From assembly GCF_003287935.1 (NCBI RefSeq), contig NZ_CP030287.1:6537227-6601226 (forward strand): a DNA stretch of 64,000 nt, given 5' to 3'. The notes beneath the pieces were generated by a model. It ran no database searches, was not told where the DNA came from, and saw nothing but the letters and a program-made list of their open reading frames with translations. This stretch comes from Streptomyces sp. ICC1. GTDB lineage: Bacteria > Actinomycetota > Actinomycetes > Streptomycetales > Streptomycetaceae. The translations under genes were made by a program, and so were the position numbers. Positions 1 through 7,790 of the stretch are shown here, in pieces (within the stretch, counting starts at the first letter, position 1; each line of letters starts with the position of its first letter).

Positions 1-2
1 AC

Positions 3-1142
3 GACGCCCGGCCCCCGCTGGCCGAGGCGGTGACCCGCGCGGTCTGCGGGCTGTTCGAGGGCGAGGTCCTGCGCAGGCTGGCCGCGGCCGACCCGTACGA
101 CGTGGCGGTCCTCGACACCCGCCTCGCCCACCTGCACGTCCCGGCCACCGAGCGGGCGGCGGCGAAAGCCCTGGTCACCGTCCCCAAGGGCAGTTTCCAG
201 GCCCTGCCCGACGGCGAGGTGCTGCGCATGTTCCTGCACTGGACGGAGCCGCCGAGGAAGCGGGTGGACCTGGACCTGTCCGTGGTGCTGTTCGACGCCG
301 ACTGGAACTACGCGGGCCTGTGCGACTACACGAGCCTGTCCTACGGCAAGGGGGCGGTCGTCCACTCCGGGGACCTCACCTCGGCGCCCGCGCCCGCCGG
401 GGCGAGCGAGTACGTGGACATCGATCCGGACGCCCTCGCGGAGGCCGGCGTGCGCTTCGCCATGCCGGTCGTCTTCAGCTTCGACAACATCCCCTTCGAG
501 CTGCTGCCCGACGCCTTCGCCGGGTTCATGGCCCTGACCGGCCGATCCGGCCGCACGTCCCGCTACGACCCGCGGACGGTACGGCAGCGCTACGACCTGG
601 TCGGCAACTCGCGGATCCACGTGCCGCTCCTCGTCGACCTCGAGCGGCGCGGCTTCCTGTGGACCGACGTCCACCTCCCGGACGACGAGGGCTACCACAG
701 CGTGGGGGCGCACCAGGAGGACCTGGCCCGGATCGGCCGCGACCTGTTCCAGTACTTCTCCAGCGGCCGCACCACCCTGTGGGAGCTGGCCGGTTGGCAC
801 GCGGCCGCGCGCTGCCGCGAGGTCGCCGTCCTGCGCCGCACTCCCCGGCCGAGCGACCCCGACGAGCTGTGGACCTACCGGCGGGGGGCCGGCGAGGACA
901 CCGCGGCCTTCGCCGCCCGGCTCCTCGGCCTGCGCGATCCGGACGGCGTGGTGCGCTCCGCCGAGGCCGGCTCCCTCGCGGGAGCCGCCGCCTCCGGGCG
1001 CTCCGCCTTCCTCGCCCTGGTGGACGGCGACGTCGCACCGGCCGGTGCGACCGGCTGCGCGTACCGGCTGCTGCCGGGGCCCGTTGACGGCTGCGGCCTC
1101 GAACGGCTCGCCGCGGGCGACCTCGTCGCCGCACTCGGCTGA
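3..1142 (+). CDS. SCO0854/MXAN_6230-like protein, C-terminal part (5' end outside window)
   Basis: The reading frame is open to the left edge of the window, with no stop before a GTG at 30, so this is the last 379 codons of a longer gene. The visible part holds a beta-rich stretch around VDLDLSVVLFDAD and VVHSGDL (about residues 85-130) that recalls TerD-type folds. A conserved-looking C-terminal half (YDLVGNSRIHVPLLVDLERR) follows. This resembles the large MXAN_6230/SCO0854 family of cytoplasmic proteins, whose RING-like part would lie upstream of the window. The role is unknown. The gene ends 75 bases before the exonuclease on the same strand. The family match is from memory and moderately sure; that the gene is real and truncated by the window is well supported. 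Confidence 0.7.
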   Translation, partial: DARPPLAEAVTRAVCGLFEGEVLRRLAAADPYDVAVLDTRLAHLHVPATERAAAKALVTVPKGSFQALPDGEVLRMFLHWTEPPRKRVDLDLSVVLFDADWNYAGLCDYTSLSYGKGAVVHSGDLTSAPAPAGASEYVDIDPDALAEAGVRFAMPVVFSFDNIPFELLPDAFAGFMALTGRSGRTSRYDPRTVRQRYDLVGNSRIHVPLLVDLERRGFLWTDVHLPDDEGYHSVGAHQEDLARIGRDLFQYFSSGRTTLWELAGWHAAARCREVAVLRRTPRPSDPDELWTYRRGAGEDTAAFAARLLGLRDPDGVVRSAEAGSLAGAAASGRSAFLALVDGDVAPAGATGCAYRLLPGPVDGCGLERLAAGDLVAALG

Positions 1143-1217
1143 GGACCCCGCGGGCCGGACCGGCGGGAGGGGCGTCGTCATCGCGGCCACGAGTGTCGGC
1201 GCGGGCCGATATCCTCT

Positions 1218-2198
1218 GTGACCATGCTCGCCGACCGTACGACCGCAGAGACGATGTGGCCGACCGCGTACCCACAGGGGTACGCGGTCGTCGACGTGGA
1301 GACCACCGGGCTCGCTCGCGACGACCGGATAATCTCCGCCGCCGTCTACCGGCTCGACGCTCAGGGCAACGTCGAGGACCACTGGTACACGCTGGTCAAC
1401 CCGCTCCGGGACCCCGGCCCCGTGTGGATCCACGGTCTGACCAGCGACATGCTCCAGGACGCGCCGCTCTTCAAGGACATCGCCGAGGAGTTCGCCGGCC
1501 GGCTCGCCGACCGGGTGCTGGTCGCGCACAACGCGATCTTCGACTGGCAGATGATCGCCCGCGAGTACGCCCGGGCCGCCGCGACCGCGCCGGTCCGCCA
1601 GCGGCTGTGCACCATCGCCCTGTCGAAGGAGCTGAACCTCCCGCTGCCCAACCACAAGCTGGAGTCGCTCGCCGCGCACTTCGGCGTGGTCCAGCAGCGC
1701 GCCCACCACGCGCTCGACGACGCCCGCGTCCTCGCGGAGGCGTTCCGCCCCTCCCTGCACGCGGCCGCGCGGGACAACGTACGGCTGCCCTTGCTGGAAT
1801 GCCGGCCGCTGACGGAGTGGTCGGACACCCCGGCCGCCCCGCGCGTCGGCCACCAGGCCTCCTACGGGGCCGGCTCGAGCTGGCGCCCCTCGCGCAAGCG
1901 GCCGCCGTGCCCCTACCCGAACCCGGGGCGCTGGGCGGACGGCACGCCGCTCCGGCAGGGCATGCGGATCGCGTTCTCCGGCGACACCTCCGTGGACCGG
2001 GAGCTCCTGGAGGACCGCGCGGTCGAGGCGGGCCTGCACATCGCGACGAGCGTGTCGCGGCTCACGAGCCTGCTCGTGACGAACGACCCGGACTCGGCGA
2101 CCTCCAAGACGGTCAAGGCGAAGACCTTCGGCACCCCCGTCGTCGACGAGGCGGCCTTCACCCAGCTCCTGCGGGACGTGGACCCGGCGCAGGACTGA
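1218..2198 (+). CDS. DEDDh 3'-5' exonuclease with C-terminal BRCT-like domain
   Basis: The protein (326 aa) has the three Exo motifs of the DnaQ-like DEDDh superfamily: VVDVETTG (Asp26, Glu28), HNAIFDWQM near residue 105, and HHALDDA near residues 160-168, which gives the catalytic His and last Asp. Residues about 248-322 (GMRIAFSGDTS through DEAAFTQLL) have the pattern of a BRCT domain, as in NAD-dependent ligases. Proteins of this layout trim DNA or RNA 3' ends and probably act in repair or proofreading; no partner is encoded nearby. A GTG at 1218 is used here, and an in-frame ATG at 1224 is an equal alternative. The family is sure; the cellular substrate is not. Confidence 0.88.
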   Translation: MTMLADRTTAETMWPTAYPQGYAVVDVETTGLARDDRIISAAVYRLDAQGNVEDHWYTLVNPLRDPGPVWIHGLTSDMLQDAPLFKDIAEEFAGRLADRVLVAHNAIFDWQMIAREYARAAATAPVRQRLCTIALSKELNLPLPNHKLESLAAHFGVVQQRAHHALDDARVLAEAFRPSLHAAARDNVRLPLLECRPLTEWSDTPAAPRVGHQASYGAGSSWRPSRKRPPCPYPNPGRWADGTPLRQGMRIAFSGDTSVDRELLEDRAVEAGLHIATSVSRLTSLLVTNDPDSATSKTVKAKTFGTPVVDEAAFTQLLRDVDPAQD

Positions 2199-2373
2199 GC
2201 CCCGGTGCGGGAATGAGCCCCGGCGGGCCCGGGAGCGGGCCGGACCGGGTCGGGCCGGAGCCCGGTCCCGGAGCCCGGTCCCGGGGCCTCGCGTTGGGCC
2301 GGCCGGGTGCAGGCGCGGCGACTCACCCCGGTGGATCTTGTTCCGACCGGCCGCCCTGCGCAGCATGCGGCGC

Positions 2374-2607
2374 ATGGCACGTTGCGAAGTCTGCGGAAAC
2401 GATTACGGCATGTCCTTCGAGGTGCACGCGCAGGGCGCCGTGCACGTCTTCGACTGCTTCTCCTGCGCCATCCACCGCATGGCGCCCATCTGTGAGCACT
2501 GCCGGGTCCAGATCATCGGCCAGGGCGTCGAGGTGGAGGGGCAGTGGTTCTGCGGCGGGCACTGCGCCCGCGCGGAAGGGAAGGTGGGCATCACCGACCG
2601 CGTGTGA
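2374..2607 (+). CDS. Small Cys-rich zinc-ribbon/LIM-like protein
   Basis: This 77-residue protein has evenly spaced cysteine pairs: C4-x2-C7, C28-x2-C31, C40-x2-C43 and C60-x3-C64, with His34, His42 and His63 near them. That is enough for two zinc sites in a LIM-like or treble-clef arrangement. The ATG at 2374 is chosen because the cysteine pattern begins at once; the frame is open further upstream to 2338. Very similar small proteins are common in Streptomyces and are sometimes labelled prokaryotic metallothionein. Metal binding is inferred from the cysteines, and no function is known. Confidence 0.75.
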   Translation: MARCEVCGNDYGMSFEVHAQGAVHVFDCFSCAIHRMAPICEHCRVQIIGQGVEVEGQWFCGGHCARAEGKVGITDRV

Positions 2608-2655
2608 CTCCCCGCCCTGGCCCTTATACACGTAGCACGCGGCCGACGCTCTTCT

Positions 2656-2886
2656 ATGCGTATCACCCCCGACGACCCCGCCTGGGAAGCCAAACGCCGT
2701 CGCGCCGGCATCGCCGCCTTCCTCACCGGCGCCGCCGCCTCCCTCGCCTTCTTCGCCTTCTTCCCCGGCCTCCCCCACGTCATCGACTGGGGCGCCATCC
2801 TCACCTCACTCGCCGTCGGCGGACTCGCCCGCCGGGCCCGGCAGGTACACATGACGAGGGCTCGGAAGGGCACCACCCCCGAGTGA
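2656..2886 (+). CDS. Small membrane protein, unknown
   Basis: A 76-residue protein. A basic, polar N-terminus (PDDPAWEAKRRRAG) is followed by two hydrophobic stretches at about residues 17-38 and 40-58, then a basic tail. It is predicted to be a two-helix inner-membrane protein. It lies 48 bases after the zinc-ribbon gene and 29 before the HAD gene, all on the plus strand, so the three may be co-transcribed. No family is recognised. Confidence 0.55.
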   Translation: MRITPDDPAWEAKRRRAGIAAFLTGAAASLAFFAFFPGLPHVIDWGAILTSLAVGGLARRARQVHMTRARKGTTPE

Positions 2887-2915
2887 GGCCCCCGCCTCCT
2901 GCCTACCCTGTCCGG

Positions 2916-3584
2916 GTGACCGATCCGATTGAGCTCGTGATATTCGACTGCGACGGCGTACTGGTCGACAGCGAACCCCTCTTCGTTCGGCTCCAGATCG
3001 CCCTCGGCGCCGAGCTCGGCTGGCCGCTCGCCCCGCACGAGGCGATCGAACGCTTCGTCGGCCGTTCCAGGCAGTCGATCATCGAGCAGATCGCCGCGCG
3101 GCTCGGCGACGAGACGGCCGCGATCTGGTGGGAGCGGCTCATCCACCAGCACGAGGCGGCGATCGAGGCGGAGATCACCCCGATCGAGGGGATCACCGAA
3201 GCGCTCGACGCGCTCGAAGCGCTCGCACTGCCGATCTGCGTCGCCTCCAACGGCCGCCACGAGAAGGTGCGTCACGCCCTCGGCCGCACCGGCTTGTACG
3301 AGCGCTTCGCGGGCCGCGTGCACACCGCCGCCGACGTCGCGCACGGCAAGCCGGCCCCCGACCTCTTCCTGTACGCCGCCCAGCGGATGGGCGTGGACCC
3401 GGCTGCCTGCGTCGTCGTCGAAGACAGCCGGTCCGGCGTACAGGCGGCCCGCGCCGCGGGGATGCGGGCCTTCGGCTACGCCGGCGGCCTGACCCCCGCC
3501 GAGTGGCTCGCCGGACCCGGCACGGTCGTCTTCCACGCCATGCGGGAACTCCCGGCCCTCCTCACGAGCCAGCAGCAGAGATAA
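2916..3584 (+). CDS. HAD-superfamily phosphatase (beta-phosphoglucomutase/phosphatase-like)
   Basis: The protein (222 aa) has all four HAD motifs: FDCDGVLVDSEP (nucleophile Asp11, acid Asp13), the motif II Ser in VASNG, the Lys of HGKPAPD, and the acidic VVEDSRSG of motif IV. An alpha-helical cap sits between motifs I and II, so it is subfamily I and close to phosphoglycolate phosphatase and beta-phosphoglucomutase. The substrate is probably a small sugar phosphate but cannot be read from sequence. The GTG at 2916 directly precedes the conserved core; upstream in-frame codons do not look coding. Its last 23 bases overlap the convergent Lrp gene. Confidence 0.85.
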   Translation: MTDPIELVIFDCDGVLVDSEPLFVRLQIALGAELGWPLAPHEAIERFVGRSRQSIIEQIAARLGDETAAIWWERLIHQHEAAIEAEITPIEGITEALDALEALALPICVASNGRHEKVRHALGRTGLYERFAGRVHTAADVAHGKPAPDLFLYAAQRMGVDPAACVVVEDSRSGVQAARAAGMRAFGYAGGLTPAEWLAGPGTVVFHAMRELPALLTSQQQR

Positions 3585-4014
3585 CGGACACCGGCCGCTC
3601 GAAGAAGGTCTCCAGGGCCACCGTCGCCTGCGTACCGCTGACGCCCTCGATCGCGTACAACCGCCTCAGCACGTCCTGGAGTTGCTCGGTCGTCCCGGTC
3701 CTGACCTTGACCAGGACCGACGCGCTGCCCGCGATGACGTGCGCCTCCTGCAGCTCGGGGATCGCGGCGAAGCTCCCGCCGGAGTCGCCCATCCACGCCG
3801 ATGAGTCGACCATGACGAAGGCCAGCACCCCGCCGCCGACCGCCGCCGGATCCACCTCGACGGTCGTCCGGCGGATCACCCCCGACTCCCGCAGCTTGCG
3901 CACCCGTTCGTGGGCCGCGCCCGCGGAGAGTCCGACCGCCTTGCCCAGGGCCGCGTACGCCTGCGCGGCATCCTCCTGCAGCAGGTTCAGCAGCTTCCGG
4001 TCCACGTCGTCCAT
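3562..4014 (-). CDS. Lrp/AsnC-family transcriptional regulator
   Basis: A 150-residue one-domain regulator. An N-terminal winged HTH (MDDVDRKLLNLLQED through GVIRRTTVEVDP) is followed by the RAM/ligand domain (residues about 65-145, VIAGSASVLVKVRT and QATVALETFFERP). Members bind small effectors, often amino acids, and form octamers. The start at 4014 follows a good ribosome site (GGAGGG) and leaves a standard-length protein; the frame is open to 4068. It is divergent from the SMP-30 gene at 4141 across 126 bases that hold a perfect 8-bp inverted repeat, so it probably controls itself and that gene. The 3' end overlaps the HAD gene. Confidence 0.9.
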   Translation of the reverse strand: MDDVDRKLLNLLQEDAAQAYAALGKAVGLSAGAAHERVRKLRESGVIRRTTVEVDPAAVGGGVLAFVMVDSSAWMGDSGGSFAAIPELQEAHVIAGSASVLVKVRTGTTEQLQDVLRRLYAIEGVSGTQATVALETFFERPVSVISAAGS

Positions 4015-4065
4015 GACACCCTCCTCCAAACCAACTCCCGGCATTCCCTTGCGCTGACCATACGT

Positions 4066-4095
4066 CATCCTGCAATACTCAACTCAAGCAGGATG
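4066..4095. promoter_or_regulatory. Inverted repeat between divergent Lrp and SMP-30 genes (candidate operator)
   Basis: CATCCTGC at 4066-4073 and its exact complement GCAGGATG at 4088-4095 are separated by 14 bases of AT-richer DNA (4074-4087). It sits midway between the two divergent start codons. Lrp-type regulators commonly bind such dyads and repress their own gene. The assignment to this Lrp protein is inferred from position. Confidence 0.5.
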
Positions 4096-4140
4096 CAGTT
4101 CAGCAGTCGCTCCCAGGGCGACGACCGAAGGAGAACGGAC

Positions 4141-5058
4141 ATGGCCACGGGCCGCCCCGCGCTGTACGAAGTGCTCGACGACAGGTTCCGTACGGAGAAG
4201 TGCGCCGCGGGCGATCTGCAGCTGGAGACGATCCACGTCGGCTCCCGCTGGGCGGAGGGGCCGCTGTACATCCCCGCCTGGCGCCAGCTGATCTGGAGCG
4301 ACATCCCGAACGACCGGATGCTGCGCTGGGACGAAACCACCGGCACGGTCAGCGTCTTCCGCTCGCCCGCCGGGCACCCCAACGGCAACACCCTCGACCG
4401 CGAGGGCCGCCTGATCACCTGCGAGCAGGGCAACCGCCGGGTCACCCGGACCGAGCACGACGGCTCGATCACCGTGCTCGCCGACAACTACCGGGGCAAG
4501 CGCCTCAACAGCCCCAACGACTCGACCGTCAAGTCCGACGGCTCGGTCTGGTTCTCGGACCCGGACTTCGGGCTGACCAGCGACTACGAGGGCGTACGCG
4601 GCGAGCCCGAGATCGGCGCCACCAACGTCTACCGGATCGACCCGGCCACCGCCGAGGTCCGGCTCGTGGCGGACGGGTTCAGCGGGCCGAACGGCCTGGT
4701 CTTCTCGGCCGACGAGCGCGAGCTGTACGTCTCCGACAGCCGGGCCAACCGCATCCGGGTCTTCGACGTGCGCGAGGACGGCACCCTCTCGGAGGGCAGG
4801 GTCTTCGCCGAGGGAACCGGGGAGGGCCGCTTCGACAACATCCGCTTCGACGACCGCGGCCACCTCTGGGCGGCGGCCATGAACGGCGGCGTGCACTGCT
4901 ACGCCCCGGACGGAACCCTCCTGGGCCGCATCCTCGTCCCCAACACGGTCTCGAACATCCGCTTCGGCGGCCCGAGGGCGAACCGTCTCTTCATCACGGC
5001 CAACGACACGCTCTACTCACTGGTCATGGGCGTCAGAGCCGCCCCGACCCCCGCCTGA
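4141..5058 (+). CDS. SMP-30/gluconolactonase/LRE family protein
   Basis: A 305-residue six-bladed propeller of the SMP-30 family, which hydrolyses sugar or other lactones using one divalent metal. The metal ligands can be placed: Glu39 in the WAEGPLY loop, the Asn of NSPND near residue 126, and the Asp of VSDSRANR near residue 199. Blade repeats such as GSVWFSDPDFG and GHLWAAAMNGG are clear. The ATG at 4141 follows GAAGGAGAACGG. It is divergent from the Lrp regulator, which suggests inducible control by a metabolite. The substrate is unknown. Confidence 0.88.
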   Translation: MATGRPALYEVLDDRFRTEKCAAGDLQLETIHVGSRWAEGPLYIPAWRQLIWSDIPNDRMLRWDETTGTVSVFRSPAGHPNGNTLDREGRLITCEQGNRRVTRTEHDGSITVLADNYRGKRLNSPNDSTVKSDGSVWFSDPDFGLTSDYEGVRGEPEIGATNVYRIDPATAEVRLVADGFSGPNGLVFSADERELYVSDSRANRIRVFDVREDGTLSEGRVFAEGTGEGRFDNIRFDDRGHLWAAAMNGGVHCYAPDGTLLGRILVPNTVSNIRFGGPRANRLFITANDTLYSLVMGVRAAPTPA

Positions 5059-5116
5059 CCAAACTGGGCACGCCCTCGGCGTTAGCGAACGTCGGACGTC
5101 GGGGTATCACCTGGGA

Positions 5117-5650
5117 GTGGACTGGATGGCATCAGCAGGCACGCTGGCAGGAGCCGTGGTTGGCGTGGGAGCCGCGTTGACCGCCGAGCGCCTTCGCTGG
5201 CGCCGCGACAAGGAGCGGGAGGCGGCGCAGACGCGCAGAGCCGTGTACTCGGAGTTCCTGATGGCGCTCAGCCGCGGACACACCGACATGCGGAGCATCG
5301 TTCTGCGACCTGACCGACCGTCTGGCGAAGCCCTGTTCGGCGAGCTCCATCAGGCCCTCGACGGCGCCGGCATCTGGCGCCTGAGACAAAGCCTGTCACT
5401 CACGGCATCGGCCGAGATCATTCAACTGGCTGAAGCCGCCTGTGACGCCTTGGCCGTGATGCGCGACGGGCTCATAGAGGAACCGCACCTTCGAGGCGCC
5501 TCCTATCCGATCTGCCGCGCGGAGCTCTGGCGGGAGAACGCGCACCTGCGAGAAGCCATGCGCAGAGACCTCGGGATGGACGGCCCCGCAGACCCGGAAG
5601 TGGGCCAGTACCGCCTCTCGGACAGAAGCAGATCCCCAAGGGACGACTGA
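5117..5650 (+). CDS. Hypothetical protein with N-terminal membrane segment
   Basis: A 177-residue protein with one hydrophobic stretch (residues about 5-22, ASAGTLAGAVVGVGAALTA), then a charged helical region (RLRWRRDKEREAAQTRR) and a largely helical remainder. The layout is that of a membrane-tethered helical protein. GTG 5117 and ATG 5126 are both possible starts. Small DUF-type proteins of this kind are frequent in Streptomyces; no family is recognised and no function is proposed. Confidence 0.6.
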   Translation: MDWMASAGTLAGAVVGVGAALTAERLRWRRDKEREAAQTRRAVYSEFLMALSRGHTDMRSIVLRPDRPSGEALFGELHQALDGAGIWRLRQSLSLTASAEIIQLAEAACDALAVMRDGLIEEPHLRGASYPICRAELWRENAHLREAMRRDLGMDGPADPEVGQYRLSDRSRSPRDD

Positions 5651-5733
5651 CCGCCATCGGCCCCCGCGGCTGCCGGCTCGCGCCCGGCCAGGGCCGGCGT
5701 CCTGAAGAAAGCACCAGACCCCGGACAAAGCAA

Positions 5734-5768
5734 AACCCCCAGGTCACGGCGAGTGAGTCCTGAGGGTT
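5734..5768 (-). terminator. Terminator downstream of tRNA-Thr
   Basis: AACCCCCAGG (5734-5743) pairs with CCTGAGGGTT (5759-5768) with one mismatch. Read on the minus strand the stem is followed by a T-rich run (TTTTGCTTTG). It lies 8 bases after the mature 3' end of the tRNA, as expected for an intrinsic terminator. Confidence 0.65.
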
Positions 5769-5775
5769 CTACAGA

Positions 5776-5848
5776 GCCGCCTTCGGGATTCGAACCCGAG
5801 ACCTACGCATTACGAGTGCGTTGCTCTGGCCAGCTGAGCTAAGGCGGC
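5776..5848 (-). tRNA. tRNA-Thr, anticodon CGT
   Basis: Read on the minus strand, 73 bases fold as a canonical cloverleaf. The acceptor stem is GCCGCCT/AGGCGGC and the D arm GCTC...GAGC. The anticodon stem ACGCA/TGCGT has loop CTCGTAA (anticodon CGT, reading ACG). The T arm TCGGG/CCCGA has loop TTCGAAT. The 3' CCA is not encoded, which is usual in Streptomyces. tRNA genes are frequent integration sites, but no integrase or duplicated 3' end lies beside it here. Confidence 0.97.
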
Positions 5849-5904
5849 ACCGCTGGGAAGACAAGAATTTCCCTGGTGGGAGGCTCTCATCAGCAGCGGC
5901 CCAA

Positions 5905-5910
5905 AGTCTA
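5905..5910 (-). promoter_or_regulatory. Candidate -10 element for tRNA-Thr
   Basis: On the minus strand TAGACT (5910-5905) matches the Streptomyces -10 consensus TAGRCT and lies 57 bases before the mature tRNA 5' end. No good -35 hexamer is seen 16-18 bases upstream, so the call is weak. Confidence 0.3.
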
Positions 5911-5989
5911 CAGGGTTAAACGGGGTGCCCCGAACCGGGTCCCGCGGCGAGTCCGCGGGGTCCTCCCGGGGCCCCGTGTGCGTCCCCCG

Positions 5990-7561
5990 TCAGCACTTCT
6001 TGCCCTCCTCCGGGGCCTTGCCCTCCAGGAGGTAGCGGTTGATCGCCGAGTCGATGCAGTTGCTGCCCCGGCCGTACGCCGTGTGGCCGTCCCCGTCGTA
6101 CGTCAGCAGCACGCCCGAGTCGAGCTGGCCGGCCAGGGCCTGGGCCCACTTGTACGGGGTCGCCGGGTCGCGGGTGGTGCCCACCACCACGATCGGCGGG
6201 GCGCCCTTCGCGGTCAGCGCGGCGGCCTTGCCGGTGGCCTTGGCCGGCCAGTACGCGCAGTTCAGCGAGGCCCAGGCGAGGCCCTGGCCGAAGACCGGAG
6301 AGGCCTTCTCGAAGGAGGGCAGCGCCTTCTCCACCGCCGCGGGGCCGTCGAAGGCCGGAGGCTGGTCCAGGCAGTTGACGGCGGCGTTCGCCGACATCAG
6401 GTTGGCGTACTTCCCGTCCGGCTCGCGCTCGTAGTAGCTGTCGGCGAGCGCGAGCAGGCCGTTGCCGTCGTCGTCCTTGATCGCGGCCGTGAGCGCCTCT
6501 CGCAGCTGCGGCCAGGCGTTCTCGTCGTACAGCGCGGCGATCACGCCGGTCGTGGCCAGCGCCTCGCCGACCCCGGTGCGGGCCGGGTCGGTGGTGGGCA
6601 CCGGCACGGCGTCGACCTTGCGGAAGAACTCCTTCAGGCGCGCCGCCACCGCGTCCGGGCTGCCCTGGCCGAGCGGGCAGTCCGGCTGCTTCGCGCAGTC
6701 CGCGGCGAAGGCGCGGAAGGCGGTCTCGAAGCCCTCGGTCTGGTCCCGGTTCAGTTCGAGCGCGGGCCGGGAGGGGTCCATCGCCCCGTCCAGGACCAGC
6801 CGGCCGACCCGCCCCGGGAAGAGGTCGGCGTACGTCGCCCCGAGGAAGGTGCCGTACGAGGCTCCGACGTACGTCAGCTTCTCGTCGCCCAGCGCCGCAC
6901 GGAGCACGTCCATGTCGCGGGCGGCGTCGACGGTGGACACGTGCGGCAGGATCCGCTGCGAGTGCGTCTGGCAGGCGGCCGCGAACTCCTTGAAGGCCGC
7001 CACCAGCAGGGCCTGTTCCGCCGAGGTGTCCGGCGTCTGGTCCACCTGCGTGTACCGGTCCATGGCCGGGCCGGTCAGGCACTGCACCGGGCTGCTCCGG
7101 TCCACGCCGCGCGGGTCGAAGGAGACCATGTCGTACGCCGCGCGGACCTGCGCCGGGTAGCCGATGCCCGCGTACGCCTGGAGGTAGCCGATGCCGGAGC
7201 CGCCCGGGCCGCCCGGGTTGACCACGAGCGAGCCGAGCCGCTTTTCGGGGCTGGTGGCCTTGCGGCGGGCCACGGCGATGTCGATGTCACCGGACTCGGG
7301 GTGCTCGTAGTCCAGCGGGGCCTTCATGGTGGTGCAGTCGAAGCCGGGGACACCGCAGTCGCGCCAGCTCAGCTTCTGGTCGTAGTACGGGCGCAGCGCG
7401 GCCGGGACGGCGCCCGGCTCGGCCGACGGCGCGGCGGATCCGGCGCCGGAGGATGCGGACGCGCTCGGGCCCCCCGAACCGCCCGAGGTGCACCCTGAGA
7501 GCAGCAGCCCCGCGGCAGCGATCACGATCCCGGTGGTGCGCAGCAGGCGACTGGTGTCCAT
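5990..7561 (-). CDS. Secreted lipoprotein alpha/beta hydrolase, tripeptidyl aminopeptidase (TAP) type
   Basis: A 523-residue protein with a lipoprotein signal peptide: basic N-terminus, hydrophobic core, and lipobox LLLSGC with lipidated Cys24, followed by a Ser/Gly/Ala linker. The alpha/beta-hydrolase core carries the nucleophile elbow GASYG (Ser near residue 235), and the catalytic Asp (TTRDPATP, near 464) and His (GDGHTAYG, near 493) lie in the C-terminal TAP-like domain. This matches the Streptomyces Slp/Tap mycelium-associated peptidases that remove N-terminal tripeptides from secreted proteins. It is transcribed toward the tRNA. Activity is inferred from the intact triad. Confidence 0.88.
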   Translation of the reverse strand: MDTSRLLRTTGIVIAAAGLLLSGCTSGGSGGPSASASSGAGSAAPSAEPGAVPAALRPYYDQKLSWRDCGVPGFDCTTMKAPLDYEHPESGDIDIAVARRKATSPEKRLGSLVVNPGGPGGSGIGYLQAYAGIGYPAQVRAAYDMVSFDPRGVDRSSPVQCLTGPAMDRYTQVDQTPDTSAEQALLVAAFKEFAAACQTHSQRILPHVSTVDAARDMDVLRAALGDEKLTYVGASYGTFLGATYADLFPGRVGRLVLDGAMDPSRPALELNRDQTEGFETAFRAFAADCAKQPDCPLGQGSPDAVAARLKEFFRKVDAVPVPTTDPARTGVGEALATTGVIAALYDENAWPQLREALTAAIKDDDGNGLLALADSYYEREPDGKYANLMSANAAVNCLDQPPAFDGPAAVEKALPSFEKASPVFGQGLAWASLNCAYWPAKATGKAAALTAKGAPPIVVVGTTRDPATPYKWAQALAGQLDSGVLLTYDGDGHTAYGRGSNCIDSAINRYLLEGKAPEEGKKC

Positions 7562-7720
7562 TCCCGGAGCCTACGGCCTGCGGGCCCTGCCGGAGCTGCA
7601 GCCCCTGGCCTGGCGGCGGGCGGCCGCCCGGGACCGGGCCGCCGCCCCGCACGGACCGGCCCCGTCCCGGAGGTCCGGCCCGGACCCCTCGAACGGGTGA
7701 AGCCGTCAACCCAGGTGGAA

Positions 7721-7780
7721 CCCCCGCCGGACGCCCCCGCGCCGGTCGGCCCCCCGCCGGACGCCCCCGCGCCGGACGGC
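7721..7780. repeat. Tandem 30-bp repeat downstream of holB
   Basis: Two consecutive 30-base units (7721-7750 and 7751-7780) beginning CCCCCGCCGG differ at a single base (T/A near the end of the unit), and a third copy begins at 7781 and runs into the holB stop codon. It is GC-only sequence with no hairpin strong enough to call a terminator. Confidence 0.7.
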
Positions 7781-7790
7781 CCCCCGCGGG

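Noticed and set aside
2199..2373. Repeated GAGCCCGGTCCCG words after the exonuclease gene
   Set aside because: Short GC-only repetition over about 30 bases, common in this genome and without a clear hairpin.
2621..2660. Adapter-like words CTTATACAC and GACGCTCTTC between two small genes
   Set aside because: Only short partial matches to different adapters (about 14 of 19 and 10-11 bases), inside normal-looking intergenic DNA with genes intact on both sides; coincidence is likelier.
5776..5848. tRNA-Thr as an integration site of the accessory island
   Set aside because: The island lies more than 10 kb away and no copy of the tRNA 3' end was found at its borders.
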